Shown here: positions 1 through 7,186 of the stretch, piece after piece
Position numbering within the stretch: position 1 is the first letter of the stretch
Layout: every line of letters begins with the position of its first letter
Source of the DNA: Flammeovirgaceae bacterium UBA4659
GTDB taxonomy: Bacteria > Bacteroidota > Bacteroidia > Cytophagales > Cyclobacteriaceae
Reading direction: 5' to 3'
Assembly: GCA_002405445.1 (NCBI GenBank)
Contig: DHLV01000195.1
Location: 1-32,194, forward strand
Length of the DNA: 32,194 nucleotides
The notes under the pieces: model-generated
What the model was told of the DNA's origin: nothing
The model's database searches: none
The model's input: only the letters and a program-made list of their open reading frames with translations
Position numbers and translations under genes: made by a program

Positions 1-1051
1 ATGGGTTTTTAGAGATGCCCTTATAGTACTTGCGTTCAATCGTTCGAACTAACTTTCCTTTTATTTTCTGATTAGGATTTTGGAGCAGGGTGTCGTAGAT
101 GTATTCGCCAACGGTTTTTCCTGATTTATCAATTTCCAGTTGTGTCTTAATTTTTATTTTGGCATACATCTTATCCTTTAGCGCTTTGTCCATTACTTCA
201 ATCTCCTCGAAAGTTGGAAGAAATGAGATTTCTTGTTTGACGCTACTATCTTTTAGAGTTGTAGTCTTTACAATGAATTCCCTTTTCTGCCCAATCCAAT
301 GCGATATGTCGGAATAAAATGCCGCTCTGTAGTTCAGGCCGTTTTCTAACTGAACATCATACCAATACTTCTCATATTTTTTGTCTTTTTCGCCCTTGGT
401 TACTTTCGATACCAGCGATGAAACGATTTCGAAGTCTTTTTCTTTGTCTGTAGAATCATCTTCTCGTTGATAGTACCCCCTCTTTATATTAAAGTTTAGA
501 ACTACCCAAGCCAATTCGGCCTTTTCGATTTTGTGGGTTAACGCTTTTTTTCGTAGGTAATACAAAGTCCAGTCATAAGGAATTTTGGCTGGTTCTCCGT
601 TTCGGTTTGTTTTATTGAGTAGTTCGGGCCGATTGATCTTAAAATCTTCGAGCATTTCGGCAAACGAAGTTTGGAAGATGAAGCCTGTTTTATCGTAAGC
701 TATTTTCGGTTCCGAGTCATCTTTAAACTGGCCGGGGCGTATTCCAAAGTCGATTTTTTGAGCAAAGTGGTCTGGCAGAAATCCTAAGATGTTCAGGACG
801 CGGTATAATCGTTGCCTGCGCAGCAAATACCTTTCGCGCAGTCGTCTGGCGCTGCGTAGTCTCGTTCTTTCCGCAGTTTGCGAAACGGAGTTGCCTTTGT
901 CGAATTCTCCCAGAATGTCCTGAGGCATGGGAATCACACGCGTTCCCATACCGAGAATTTTCCCCGTTTTCTCATTAAAATCCTGATTGATTAACGCCCA
1001 CCCAATGCTGTTTGTACCGAGATCTAAGCCAAGAATTGTTTTGCTGCTCAT
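1..1051 (-). CDS. cas9: Cas9 endonuclease, type II-C-like, N-terminal part (cut by window edge)
   Basis: This is an open frame of 350 codons read leftwards from ATG at 1051-1049 and still open at base 2. It encodes the N-terminus of the RNA-guided DNA nuclease Cas9. The RuvC-I motif ILGLDLGTNSIGWAL is at residues 6-20, with the catalytic Asp at 10. An arginine-rich bridge helix follows at about residues 57-85 (RTRLRSARRLRERYLLRRQR), and then the start of the recognition lobe with NFNIKRGYYQ. Family members in Bacteroidota are around 1,400 residues, so roughly a quarter is visible; the HNH and PAM-interacting parts and any cas1/cas2 would lie to the left. A divergent tracrRNA begins about 25 bp from the start codon, an arrangement typical of type II-C loci. 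The frame is undamaged as far as it is visible. Confidence 0.95.
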   Translation of the reverse strand, partial: MSSKTILGLDLGTNSIGWALINQDFNEKTGKILGMGTRVIPMPQDILGEFDKGNSVSQTAERTRLRSARRLRERYLLRRQRLYRVLNILGFLPDHFAQKIDFGIRPGQFKDDSEPKIAYDKTGFIFQTSFAEMLEDFKINRPELLNKTNRNGEPAKIPYDWTLYYLRKKALTHKIEKAELAWVVLNFNIKRGYYQREDDSTDKEKDFEIVSSLVSKVTKGEKDKKYEKYWYDVQLENGLNYRAAFYSDISHWIGQKREFIVKTTTLKDSSVKQEISFLPTFEEIEVMDKALKDKMYAKIKIKTQLEIDKSGKTVGEYIYDTLLQNPNQKIKGKLVRTIERKYYKGISKNP

Positions 1052-1060
1052 ATTTTTTTT

Positions 1061-1068
1061 TACTTTTG
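1061..1068 (+). promoter_or_regulatory. Promoter -7 box of the tracrRNA
   Basis: TACTTTTG matches the Bacteroidota -7 consensus TAnnTTTG exactly. It lies between the cas9 start codon and the anti-repeat and predicts a start near 1075. Possible -33 elements (ATTG at 1035-1038 or TTTG at 1040-1043) would lie inside the first codons of cas9. Confidence 0.55.
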
Positions 1069-1074
1069 TCCTAC

Positions 1075-1156
1075 AATCTAAAAGCAAATCACAATAAGGA
1101 TTATTCCGTTGTGAAAACATCCAAGGCGGCCCCGAGCAATCGGGGTCGTCTTTTTT
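1075..1156 (+). ncRNA. tracrRNA of the type II CRISPR-Cas system
   Basis: This is the trans-activating RNA that pairs with crRNA repeats, is processed with them and loads Cas9. The anti-repeat is AAAGCAAATCACAA at 1081-1094, complementary to the TTGTGATTTGCTTT repeat start that I recall from Bacteroidota type II-C arrays. The nexus-like segment (AAGGATTATTCCGTTGTG, 1097-1114) follows, then AAAACATCC, then a terminator hairpin. A perfect TAnnTTTG box at 1061-1068 places the 5' end near 1075, giving an RNA of about 80 nt. It is divergent from cas9. The exact 5' end is inferred. Confidence 0.85.
1125..1156 (+). terminator. Rho-independent terminator of the tracrRNA
   Basis: An 11-bp stem (1125-1135 with 1140-1150, two G:U pairs) is closed by a GCAA tetraloop and followed by six T at 1151-1156. 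It is probably also the last structural hairpin of the tracrRNA. Confidence 0.85.
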
Positions 1157-1889
1157 GTCGTGCGCAAGTCTCATGCACTGTGAGTTTTGGCAATAAACCA
1201 AAGATTGCCTCAAACACCATTGGCAATGAAAATTATCCCAATCTCTGTGGCTGGCATACAGGAATCAGCAGAACTTCAATTGAGCGATTAAATAAAGTTG
1301 TTTATTTCGATCCTGTAAAGCACCAACGGCATTTTGTTGTGCTTTTTGCGGGTTACTACTTTCACAATTGAAAGTTAAACTTTGTTTTCTGCCAGAGTTT
1401 CGTTTTTCAGGCTTCAAGGAAACAAAAATTCATTGTAATGCACGGCAGGCTGCTAACGGCCTTGTTTAGCCCGTTTGGTGGCCGGCATGCGCAAACCAAA
1501 ATGGTATGCGTGGGTGGGGCAGGCAGTATCAATCGCTCCCTGAGGGGGGAATCGGCTCGCTTACCTGTTAACGGTTGGCGAATGCTATGCTCGTCTGCTG
1601 GTCGCCAAAGCTGTTTGCGAAGTGCTTTGAGTCGGTGTAAATCTTTGTATGACAGCGGTTTAGTGTATTCTACAAACCACGCGTTACTGCTGCCTACTGC
1701 GAAATGGCGGTTTACATTTGAGCTTTTGGGTGGCGGGTAAATTTTACCGGGTGTGTCGGCTACAGTCCAAACATGGCATCGGAACAGAATTTACCGATAG
1801 GGCACATCACACCAAATGAAAAAACAAATGGTGGAATTACTGCCTGTGTTTCGGCCACACCGTCTTTGCAGTTGGGAAAACGATGCGAT
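1157..1889. other. Gene-free stretch between the tracrRNA and a small membrane protein gene
   Basis: About 730 bases without a convincing gene. Open frames here (for example 1012-1371 and 1438-1740 on the plus strand) give proteins of unnatural composition and no recognisable family. The segment 1440-1860 is rich in short imperfect inverted repeats, for example GCTAA/TTAGC around 1450-1470. I see no CRISPR repeat, transposase or tRNA. It could be decayed mobile DNA, but nothing in it proves this. Confidence 0.5.
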
Positions 1890-2012
1890 TTACTCGCCCT
1901 TTTGTTTCGTCTTCAAATAATCTAGATATCCGATGGCGGCTGCAAATCCAATGACCAAGGCTACAATTACCACAAAAATATTTGCGCCATCTGCCACGTT
2001 TTGATTGAACAT
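1890..2012 (-). CDS. Small single-pass membrane protein (40 aa), unknown
   Basis: The frame runs from ATG at 2012 to TAA at 1890. The peptide has a short polar N-terminus (MFNQNVADGAN), one hydrophobic helix at about residues 12-29 (IFVVIVALVIGFAAAIGY) and a lysine-rich tail ending KTKQKGE. That charge pattern predicts an inner-membrane helix with the C-terminus inside. I do not recognise the family. It lies 75 bp downstream of the HD phosphohydrolase gene on the same strand and could be the last gene of that transcript. The coding call rests on the clean transmembrane/positive-tail design, not on homology. Confidence 0.5.
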   Translation of the reverse strand: MFNQNVADGANIFVVIVALVIGFAAAIGYLDYLKTKQKGE

Positions 2013-2087
2013 AAAGCTGATTTTTAGAGCTTCAAAGATAAGGGGTCACGCCAAAATATCAAGTTGTATGCGCAAGTATATTTCGGG

Positions 2088-2627
2088 CTATATCGCAAGT
2101 TCCTCGCGGTTTTTTTTCAATACGGAAATGATGAACGCAATATGGTCGGTCAACTCCACGCCCAACAATTCGGCACCTTTATATACTTCATCGCGCTCTA
2201 CTTTTGCCGCAAAACTCCTGTCTTTCAGTTTTTTCACAACCGATCTTACTTCCAGGGAGTTGATTCCATCGGGCCGCACCTGGCAGCATGCAATGATAAA
2301 GCCGGTTAGTTCATCGCACGCCAGCAGCGCCTTGTCCATTAGCGTTTCGTAGGGCACATTCCATTTGGTGTAGTGGGCTGAAATGGCGTGTGCAATCTCG
2401 TGCTCGCCCAGTTCGCGTAGCCTGGTTACGATCACATGCGGGTGCCGGTCGGGGTAGGCTTCATAGTCGGCATCGTGCAATAGGCCCGCAATTCCCCAGG
2501 CGTTTTGATCGTGCCCCAACTTTTCGGCATAGGCTTCCATCACCAGTTCAATGCTGCGCATGTGCCGCAGCAGGCTGGCACTTTTGGTGAGCGAAACCAG
2601 CAGCGCGTGGGCTTCCGATCGTGTCAT
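2088..2627 (-). CDS. HD-domain phosphohydrolase
   Basis: A 179-residue protein of the HD superfamily, metal-dependent phosphohydrolases that usually act on nucleotides or cyclic nucleotides. The metal ligands are visible: His22, the HD pair His51-Asp52 in GLLHDADYE, and Asp105 in ALLACDELTG, with further histidines at 80-85 (HAISAH). The C-terminal third (residues 115-179) is helical and charged and resembles single-domain HDIG proteins of bacteria. There is no signal peptide, so it should be cytoplasmic. Its ATG overlaps the TGA of the upstream TPR gene by four bases, so the two are translationally coupled. The substrate cannot be read from sequence. Confidence 0.85.
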   Translation of the reverse strand: MTRSEAHALLVSLTKSASLLRHMRSIELVMEAYAEKLGHDQNAWGIAGLLHDADYEAYPDRHPHVIVTRLRELGEHEIAHAISAHYTKWNVPYETLMDKALLACDELTGFIIACCQVRPDGINSLEVRSVVKKLKDRSFAAKVERDEVYKGAELLGVELTDHIAFIISVLKKNREELAI

Positions 2628-3766
2628 TGCTTGTTTGGCGAGCGCTTTTTTCTGGAGTACAAAAAGTTGACCACGCCAATCATCACGATAATCCCAAGCA
2701 CTGTAACGATGACGAACATCCGCGTGCTTTTGAGTTCAAGGGTATTGATTTCGTCAGTGGCTTTCAGTTGTTCTATCTCCTTTTCTTTTTCCTGTAGGTC
2801 GAGTGCTATTTCCATTTGGGCAATCTTGCGTGTGCTCTCTTCGCCATAGACGCGCTCTTTCGCTTTGTCGTAACGCAGCATGGTTTCGTATGCCTCTTTC
2901 ATCTTGTTCTGGTTGGCAAAGTTGGTGGCTTTGCTCTTCAAAATAGTTGGCTCAAATACGTATGCCTGCAGCTTCTCGCTTAACACAGTGGCTGAATCCA
3001 AATAGGCCTGTGCCTTTGTACTTTGCCCGGCCTTGGTATACAACTCGCCCAAATTGACAAAAATGTAGAGTACCGTGTTTTGGTCATTGTCTTTGCGAGC
3101 CAATGCCATGGCCTTCTCATAGTATGTGGCTGCACGCTGGTAATTTCCCTGCCGGAAGTACAAGTTGCCGATGTTGTTGAGCGGGTCGGCAGTGACTTTG
3201 CCAATTTTTTCGCTGAGTTGCGAGGCTTGAGAAAAATACTTCAAGGCCTGCTCAAACAGTTGCAAATCGCTGTGCAAGATGCCAAGGTTATTCATCGATC
3301 CGATAATCTTCTCTTGTTCGCCCAGCTCCGTGAATGATGCGTTGGCCTCCTCAAAATACTTCATGGCTTGCCCGTAATCTTTTTTGATTGAGTAGATCGT
3401 TGCGATGTTGCTTTTGGTGGTGGCAATGCCATCTTTGTTTTTGATATTGTCGTAGATGGTCAAAGCACGCAGGTAATACTCAAGAGATTTATCCAATGCC
3501 CCCTGGCTTTTGTAGGCAACACCGAGGTTATTATAAGCGGCAGCCATTCCCTTGCGGTCGTCAATTTCGATTGCCAGCGCCAACGCCTGCTTTGCGTAGC
3601 CGATCGCCTTTACGGGGTTGGAGTTGAAGTAAGACCGAAACAATTCATTCAGGGTTTTAACACGCAGTTCGCCTTTGCTGATCGCAAGCGAGTTCTCCAA
3701 GCTGTCGGTTTGAGCGAAGGCCATGCCAATGCCAAAAGCACAGCACAGCAAAAATGAATATTTCAT
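2624..3766 (-). CDS. Secreted TPR-repeat protein with C-terminal membrane anchor
   Basis: About 380 residues when started at ATG 3766, which begins a clean signal peptide (MKYSFLLCCAFGIGMAFAQ). An ATG five codons upstream at 3781 is possible but spoils the signal sequence. At least five tetratricopeptide repeats follow (about residues 35-270; for example AAAYNNLGVAYKSQGALDKS and LNNIGNLYFRQGNYQRAA). Then comes a charged coiled coil (about 305-345), one transmembrane helix (MFVIVTVLGIIVMIGVVNF) and a short basic tail. Bacteroidota proteins of this plan usually continue into a histidine kinase or LuxR-type output domain. Here nothing follows the helix, so it is a periplasmic scaffold or sensor without its own output. 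It overlaps the HD phosphohydrolase by four bases. Confidence 0.85.
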   Translation of the reverse strand: MKYSFLLCCAFGIGMAFAQTDSLENSLAISKGELRVKTLNELFRSYFNSNPVKAIGYAKQALALAIEIDDRKGMAAAYNNLGVAYKSQGALDKSLEYYLRALTIYDNIKNKDGIATTKSNIATIYSIKKDYGQAMKYFEEANASFTELGEQEKIIGSMNNLGILHSDLQLFEQALKYFSQASQLSEKIGKVTADPLNNIGNLYFRQGNYQRAATYYEKAMALARKDNDQNTVLYIFVNLGELYTKAGQSTKAQAYLDSATVLSEKLQAYVFEPTILKSKATNFANQNKMKEAYETMLRYDKAKERVYGEESTRKIAQMEIALDLQEKEKEIEQLKATDEINTLELKSTRMFVIVTVLGIIVMIGVVNFLYSRKKRSPNKQ

Positions 3767-4086
3767 AGGAGGTTTGGGCATTAATAAGTAAAGCTAGTTT
3801 TTTTTTTGATATGAAACATGCCCTGTAAGCAGACAATTTGCGGGTATTGCATAACGTATGTTGGCGGTAAACAAATACAGATCACGTTTATTTGAATGTT
3901 GGTGCTGCTCAACAGCCCCCCGGTTGCCGCGCCATCGATTGCAATCTGATGGAATACGCACATGCTTCGGGCTTTTTGCCGCGGGTGTTGGTGGCATTCT
4001 TGGATGTGCTTACCGCAGACGTGTTTTGAAGTTCGATCATATTGTGCTTCCTTGGCGCATTGTTTTGCTATTTTCGACCAATTGCT
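3767..4086. other. Divergent intergenic region (320 bp)
   Basis: It separates the leftward TPR/HD operon from the rightward NTF2-like gene and must hold both promoters. On the minus strand TAGCTTTA (near 3795) is a weak TAnnTTTG-like box for the TPR gene. The open frames that cover it on both strands have no family features and are most likely chance frames. I see no RNA gene. Confidence 0.4.
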
Positions 4087-4584
4087 ATGTTCACCAAAAT
4101 AGTTTTGCTGTTTGTACTCTTGCTGCCCAGTCTGCCTGCCGCAGCGCAGGTCGGCCAGGATCAACAACTCGTTGAGGCTACCATTCAAAAACTATTTACT
4201 GCCATGGCGAAAGGCGATAGCGCTTTGTTGCGCACAGCCTTTGCAGAACGGGTAACCATGGCTACAATATCGCTGGCAAAAGACGGAAGCCCCGTGATGA
4301 AACGTGAAACCGGAATCGCTGACTTTATGAGGGCGATCGGTACACCGCACCCCGAACCCTACAGCGAACCCATTTGGAATCTGAAAGTTGATGTGGACGG
4401 CCGGTTCGCACAAGCATGGTGCGACTATGCGTTTTACGTGGGAAAAAAGTTCAGCCATTGTGGGGTAGATGCCTTCCACCTGTACAAAGACCGCGACAAT
4501 CAATGGAAAATCTTTCATTTGGCCGACACGCGCAGGAAAGACGGCTGCGATGTGCCAGAATATATCGCTCAACAGTTTCGGTGA
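4087..4584 (+). CDS. Secreted NTF2-like / SnoaL-like protein
   Basis: The ATG at 4087 begins a signal peptide (MFTKIVLLFVLLLPSLPAAA, cleavage near AAAQ), so I prefer it to the upstream ATG at 4042; the product has 165 residues. The mature part has the layout of the NTF2-like fold: an N-terminal helix (VEATIQKLFTAMAKGDSALL), a central region with MRAIGTPHPEPYSE, and paired strands ending in a conserved-looking VDAFHLYKDRDNQWKIFHLA. Such secreted proteins are common in Bacteroidota. Some are enzymes and many only bind ligands, and no catalytic set is evident here. It converges with the lipoprotein gene at 4768. Confidence 0.75.
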   Translation: MFTKIVLLFVLLLPSLPAAAQVGQDQQLVEATIQKLFTAMAKGDSALLRTAFAERVTMATISLAKDGSPVMKRETGIADFMRAIGTPHPEPYSEPIWNLKVDVDGRFAQAWCDYAFYVGKKFSHCGVDAFHLYKDRDNQWKIFHLADTRRKDGCDVPEYIAQQFR

Positions 4585-4683
4585 TGTCAATCAAAGAATG
4601 TAACATCGCCTGGCAGGCACGTGTTCAAGTACACCCCGATGGCTCTCCATTTTGATTAAGCGCAAGTGACCTTCCCTGCATGG

Positions 4684-4757
4684 GCCACTCAAAAGCACGA
4701 TCCATGGCCCAGGGTGTGGCTGTCGCCATCAAGTTTACCGATACTTCTTTGAGTGGC
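4684..4757. repeat. Inverted repeat between convergent genes
   Basis: GCCACTCAAA at 4684-4693 is repeated in inverse as TTTGAGTGGC at 4748-4757, 54 bases apart, in the gap between two converging genes. It may form a long hairpin acting as a two-way transcription stop, though it has no long T tract. Confidence 0.4.
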
Positions 4758-4767
4758 AGGCAAAAAA

Positions 4768-5184
4768 TCAGCGACTGATGTTTTTGCTGTATTTCAGCAA
4801 TGTGCCATTCACCTGCTGGCCTTTGTCGTATTTGGTTTTTGAACCAAACATTCCAAAGAACCATCCTTTTTTGGCGGTGCCTGCAGCGGCTGCACCCGTT
4901 GTGCTTCCGGTGGTGGTAAGGCTGATGTTGTCGAAAATGATGGCATCTGCACCTTTGCTTTGGGCGCGCTTCATCAGCTTGCGCTGGATTTTGTCTGAAC
5001 TCTTGCTAGCCGACATCTCCAGTGTAACCTTACCCATGATTTCGTTGGGTTTTTTTACATCGCTTTCGCGGAAGAAGATATCTACTGTTTGTGTGGGCGG
5101 GTATTGCCGGCCGTAATAAATAATTTTATTGCCGCACGAAGCGAGCACAAAGCATAAAACAACAAACAAATAAACTTTTTTCAT
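4768..5184 (-). CDS. Putative outer-membrane lipoprotein, unknown function
   Basis: A 138-residue protein with a lipoprotein signal (MKKVYLFVVLCFVLASC; lipobox LASC, acylated Cys17) followed by GNKIIYYGRQYPPT. The middle (KVTLEMSASKSSDKIQRKLM, then RAQSKGADAIIF) reads like the alpha/beta fold found in YbjQ-like and related small lipoproteins in which a helix follows an expected 'GADAI(I/V)' strand. This likeness is by eye only. A Gly/Ala/Thr-rich linker (about 91-103) precedes a short aromatic tail. It is followed upstream, nine bases away, by another exported-protein gene in the same direction, so the two probably form an operon. Confidence 0.7.
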   Translation of the reverse strand: MKKVYLFVVLCFVLASCGNKIIYYGRQYPPTQTVDIFFRESDVKKPNEIMGKVTLEMSASKSSDKIQRKLMKRAQSKGADAIIFDNISLTTTGSTTGAAAAGTAKKGWFFGMFGSKTKYDKGQQVNGTLLKYSKNISR

Positions 5185-5193
5185 CGGATCGAA

Positions 5194-5646
5194 TTAGTTC
5201 AGATTGACTTTTGCCTGGTATCGAAGGGTTGCTACAAGCGGCTTCAACTTGTCTTGATTGAAACTGAATGTGACGCGCTCCTCAAAATTGCCATCATTGT
5301 CGGGCCAGAATACTCTCTCGGTTCTGTTTTTTGAAACAACGCCTTCGAATGTGCACTGGTATTTGAGCGCAAGACGAACACCTTGCGTTTTGTGCTGGCT
5401 GATTTTACTCTTCATCCGACTTATTTTCATCGTAATTGAGAGCTGAGCTTTTCCATCTTGCGTGCGCACTAATACAACGTCTTGCGCAACACCGTTTTCC
5501 AAGCGAACCGACCTGTCTTTGACGGCTTCGCTGTTGTCATTGATCGAAAATGAGATTTGCGAAAAATCTACTTTGGCCTGAGCCCATGAGAAACATGATG
5601 GAAAAAAAGCCACGGCAGTCAATACTTGCAATAGTTTTATTCTCAT
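5194..5646 (-). CDS. Secreted protein of unknown function (150 aa)
   Basis: It begins with a signal peptide (MRIKLLQVLTAVAFFPSCFS, probable cleavage after SWAQA). The remaining 125 residues alternate polar and hydrophobic residues as in an all-beta domain, for example VRLENGVAQDVVLVR and QLSITMKISRMKSK. I do not recognise the family. It is the first gene of a two-gene leftward unit with the lipoprotein at 4768 and is divergent from the gene at 5678, with only 31 bp between start codons. Confidence 0.65.
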   Translation of the reverse strand: MRIKLLQVLTAVAFFPSCFSWAQAKVDFSQISFSINDNSEAVKDRSVRLENGVAQDVVLVRTQDGKAQLSITMKISRMKSKISQHKTQGVRLALKYQCTFEGVVSKNRTERVFWPDNDGNFEERVTFSFNQDKLKPLVATLRYQAKVNLN

Positions 5647-5677
5647 TGTATTTTTAAATTGAAATTAACCTAAAATT

Positions 5678-6076
5678 ATGAAAAAAACTGTTATTACTTC
5701 ATCACTTGTTATTTGCTTGGTGTTCATTGCCCTCTTGAGCCTGTTTTCGTTTCGGCCGCAGCAATCGGCACAGAAGTATCAGTATAAGCAGATCAGCACC
5801 GTTGAGTCGATCATACCTGGCGGTTTGGGTCGTTCTCGGATCTTGTCTACCGACCAAAGTGGCACAATGATCGAGAAGGAGCTCAAGAACTTTTACAGTT
5901 TTGTTGGCATTAATTTCGGAAACATTGCCAACAACGATGATGTCATTGTGTCACGCATCAACGAAATGACGAGCGAAGGTTGGGAATTGTATCAAACCAA
6001 CACGGGCGTATCCAATGAAAAGAACGGGGGCGGTATTTTTATCACGCGTTATATATTTAGAAAACCGATGCAGTGA
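5678..6076 (+). CDS. Exported or membrane-anchored small protein, DUF4177-like
   Basis: A 132-residue protein with an N-terminal hydrophobic segment (residues 8-25) that could be a signal peptide or an anchor. The C-terminal half carries RINEMTSEGWELYQTNTG followed by a strand ending FITRYIFRKP. This resembles the DUF4177 pattern, in which 'LN.LG.EGWELV' precedes a final beta strand (resemblance by eye). It starts a rightward three-gene unit: its TGA overlaps the next ATG as TGATG. Function unknown. Confidence 0.7.
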   Translation: MKKTVITSSLVICLVFIALLSLFSFRPQQSAQKYQYKQISTVESIIPGGLGRSRILSTDQSGTMIEKELKNFYSFVGINFGNIANNDDVIVSRINEMTSEGWELYQTNTGVSNEKNGGGIFITRYIFRKPMQ

Positions 6077-6600
6077 TGAAGAAATCAAGACTTCTGCGAC
6101 CTGATTTTATTGTCGCGCTGTTGGCAGTAGTGATTGGTTTGAGTACCATGTTTGTCTATATCTACCAGGCGCGCATCATGAGCAGGCAGGTACAAGCGAC
6201 TACCTGGCCCTACCTGGAAGCAAATTTTTCGCAAGGTGATGATGGGCTGTTGGTGAGTGTTCGTAACAAAGGTATAGGTCCGGCATCGGTGGAGGCGGCA
6301 TTTGTTGTGGTAGATGGCAAAAGGTTAGCAGAGGACCAACGCAGCGTTGATTCGTTGGCGCGTGCATTGGTGGGGACTCAAAAGAACGTGTTGACTGGTT
6401 ATACCAACCTGATCAGTCGAGTGATTTCACCTGGTGATATTGTGGAATTTTTTGAGGTGAAAGACACCGCCAACGCAACGATTCTGATGAAATCATTGAT
6501 CGAACACAGGTTTCATGTAGAGATCTGCTACAGTTCTGTATTGGGCGACCACTGGCGCGTGATTGGTTCAAAAACCATGGAATGCAAAAGCTGCGATTGA
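6076..6600 (+). CDS. Single-pass membrane protein of unknown function (174 aa)
   Basis: The start is ATG at 6076, sharing bases with the upstream TGA; the GTG one codon earlier is less likely. One N-terminal transmembrane helix (about residues 9-29, DFIVALLAVVIGLSTMFVYI) is followed by a short coiled linker (YQARIMSRQVQAT) and a beta-rich domain. That domain includes WPYLEANFSQGDDGLLVSVR and NKGIGPASVEAAFVVVDG, a pattern seen in Bacteroidota and proteobacterial proteins annotated only as membrane-anchored hypothetical. The domain should face the periplasm. Its last 19 bases overlap the start of the OmpA-like gene. Confidence 0.7.
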   Translation: MKKSRLLRPDFIVALLAVVIGLSTMFVYIYQARIMSRQVQATTWPYLEANFSQGDDGLLVSVRNKGIGPASVEAAFVVVDGKRLAEDQRSVDSLARALVGTQKNVLTGYTNLISRVISPGDIVEFFEVKDTANATILMKSLIEHRFHVEICYSSVLGDHWRVIGSKTMECKSCD

Positions 6601-6991
6601 TATTTTGCTTGTTGCTTGTGGTTGGTTATGGTCATGCCCAGCAAGACGAGATCCGAAAAAGTATTTTTTTGGAGGCGGCAGTTATGAAATCGATACCGTG
6701 CAAGTTATTGGGCTTTCGCGTTGGCTAGACTCGATACCCAACTTATTAGACAAGTACGAGATACAACTGATCAGTCACACCGACCCTATTGGTGGCAGGC
6801 GGTACAACGAGTGGCTTTCAAAAATGCGCAGCGAAGCGGTTCACAGCATACTAACGACCAAAGACATTCCAGAGCACATCATCCACGTAAAAGACTGGGC
6901 TTTTGAAAATCCGGTATACTCCAACCGAAGCTATCGGGGCATGTCGATGAACAGGAGGGTAGATGTGATTTTGCATCCGTTGGTCTATTAA
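6582..6991 (+). CDS. OmpA-like peptidoglycan-binding protein, apparent frameshift at a T7 run
   Basis: Two overlapping frames together make one sensible protein. ATG 6582 opens a signal peptide (MQKLRLIFCLLLVVGYGHAQ) that runs to QQDEIRKSIF and would stop at 6728. From the run of seven T at 6664-6670 the frame one base back continues as FGGGSYEIDTVQVIG to TAA at 6991. This part has OmpA C-terminal hallmarks: ISHTDPIGGRRYNEWLSKMR (the HTD..G...N..LS..R signature) and a final MNRRVDVIL. Joined, it would be about 136 residues: a secreted, minimal OmpA domain. The frame change occurs at T TTT TTG, a classic -1 slippery heptamer, but a missing T in the sequence or a true mutation explains it equally well. 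It ends the operon begun at 5678. Confidence 0.7.
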
Positions 6992-6997
6992 AGCTAC

Positions 6998-7048
6998 AAG
7001 CTCAAAGTTCAAAGAGCACGTAGCCCTTCCACTTTGGACTTTGAGCTT
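6998..7048. repeat. 17-bp inverted repeat after the OmpA-like gene
   Basis: AAGCTCAAAGTTCAAAG (6998-7014) pairs with CTTTGGACTTTGAGCTT (7032-7048) with a single G:U pair and a 17-base loop. It begins 7 bases after the stop codon and probably folds at the 3' end of the transcript. Confidence 0.7.
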
Positions 7049-7057
7049 TCAACTTAA

Positions 7058-7081
7058 GTCCGCTTTCGGACACCTTTTTTC
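7058..7081 (+). terminator. Rho-independent terminator
   Basis: GTCCG-CTTT-CGGAC (7058-7071) is followed after ACC by seven T (7075-7081). It closes the operon of 5678-6991. Confidence 0.6.
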
Positions 7082-7186
7082 ACAGACGGACGGCTTTAGG
7101 GCAACAAATCCATCATTTTGTGCGTCTTTTGACAATAATTGCGGTTGGCATATTATTCGCCATCTTCCCCGCGGTTAGCCAGTTTT

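Noticed and set aside
1335..1375. A GTTGTG...TTTGC-like string that loosely resembles a type II-C CRISPR repeat
   Set aside because: It occurs once, matches the anti-repeat poorly and has no spaced copies.
3781..4188. Long open frame on the minus strand (135 codons)
   Set aside because: Its composition is unnatural (many Cys, His, Gln), it has no family features, and it overlaps the signal peptide of the better-supported gene at 4087.
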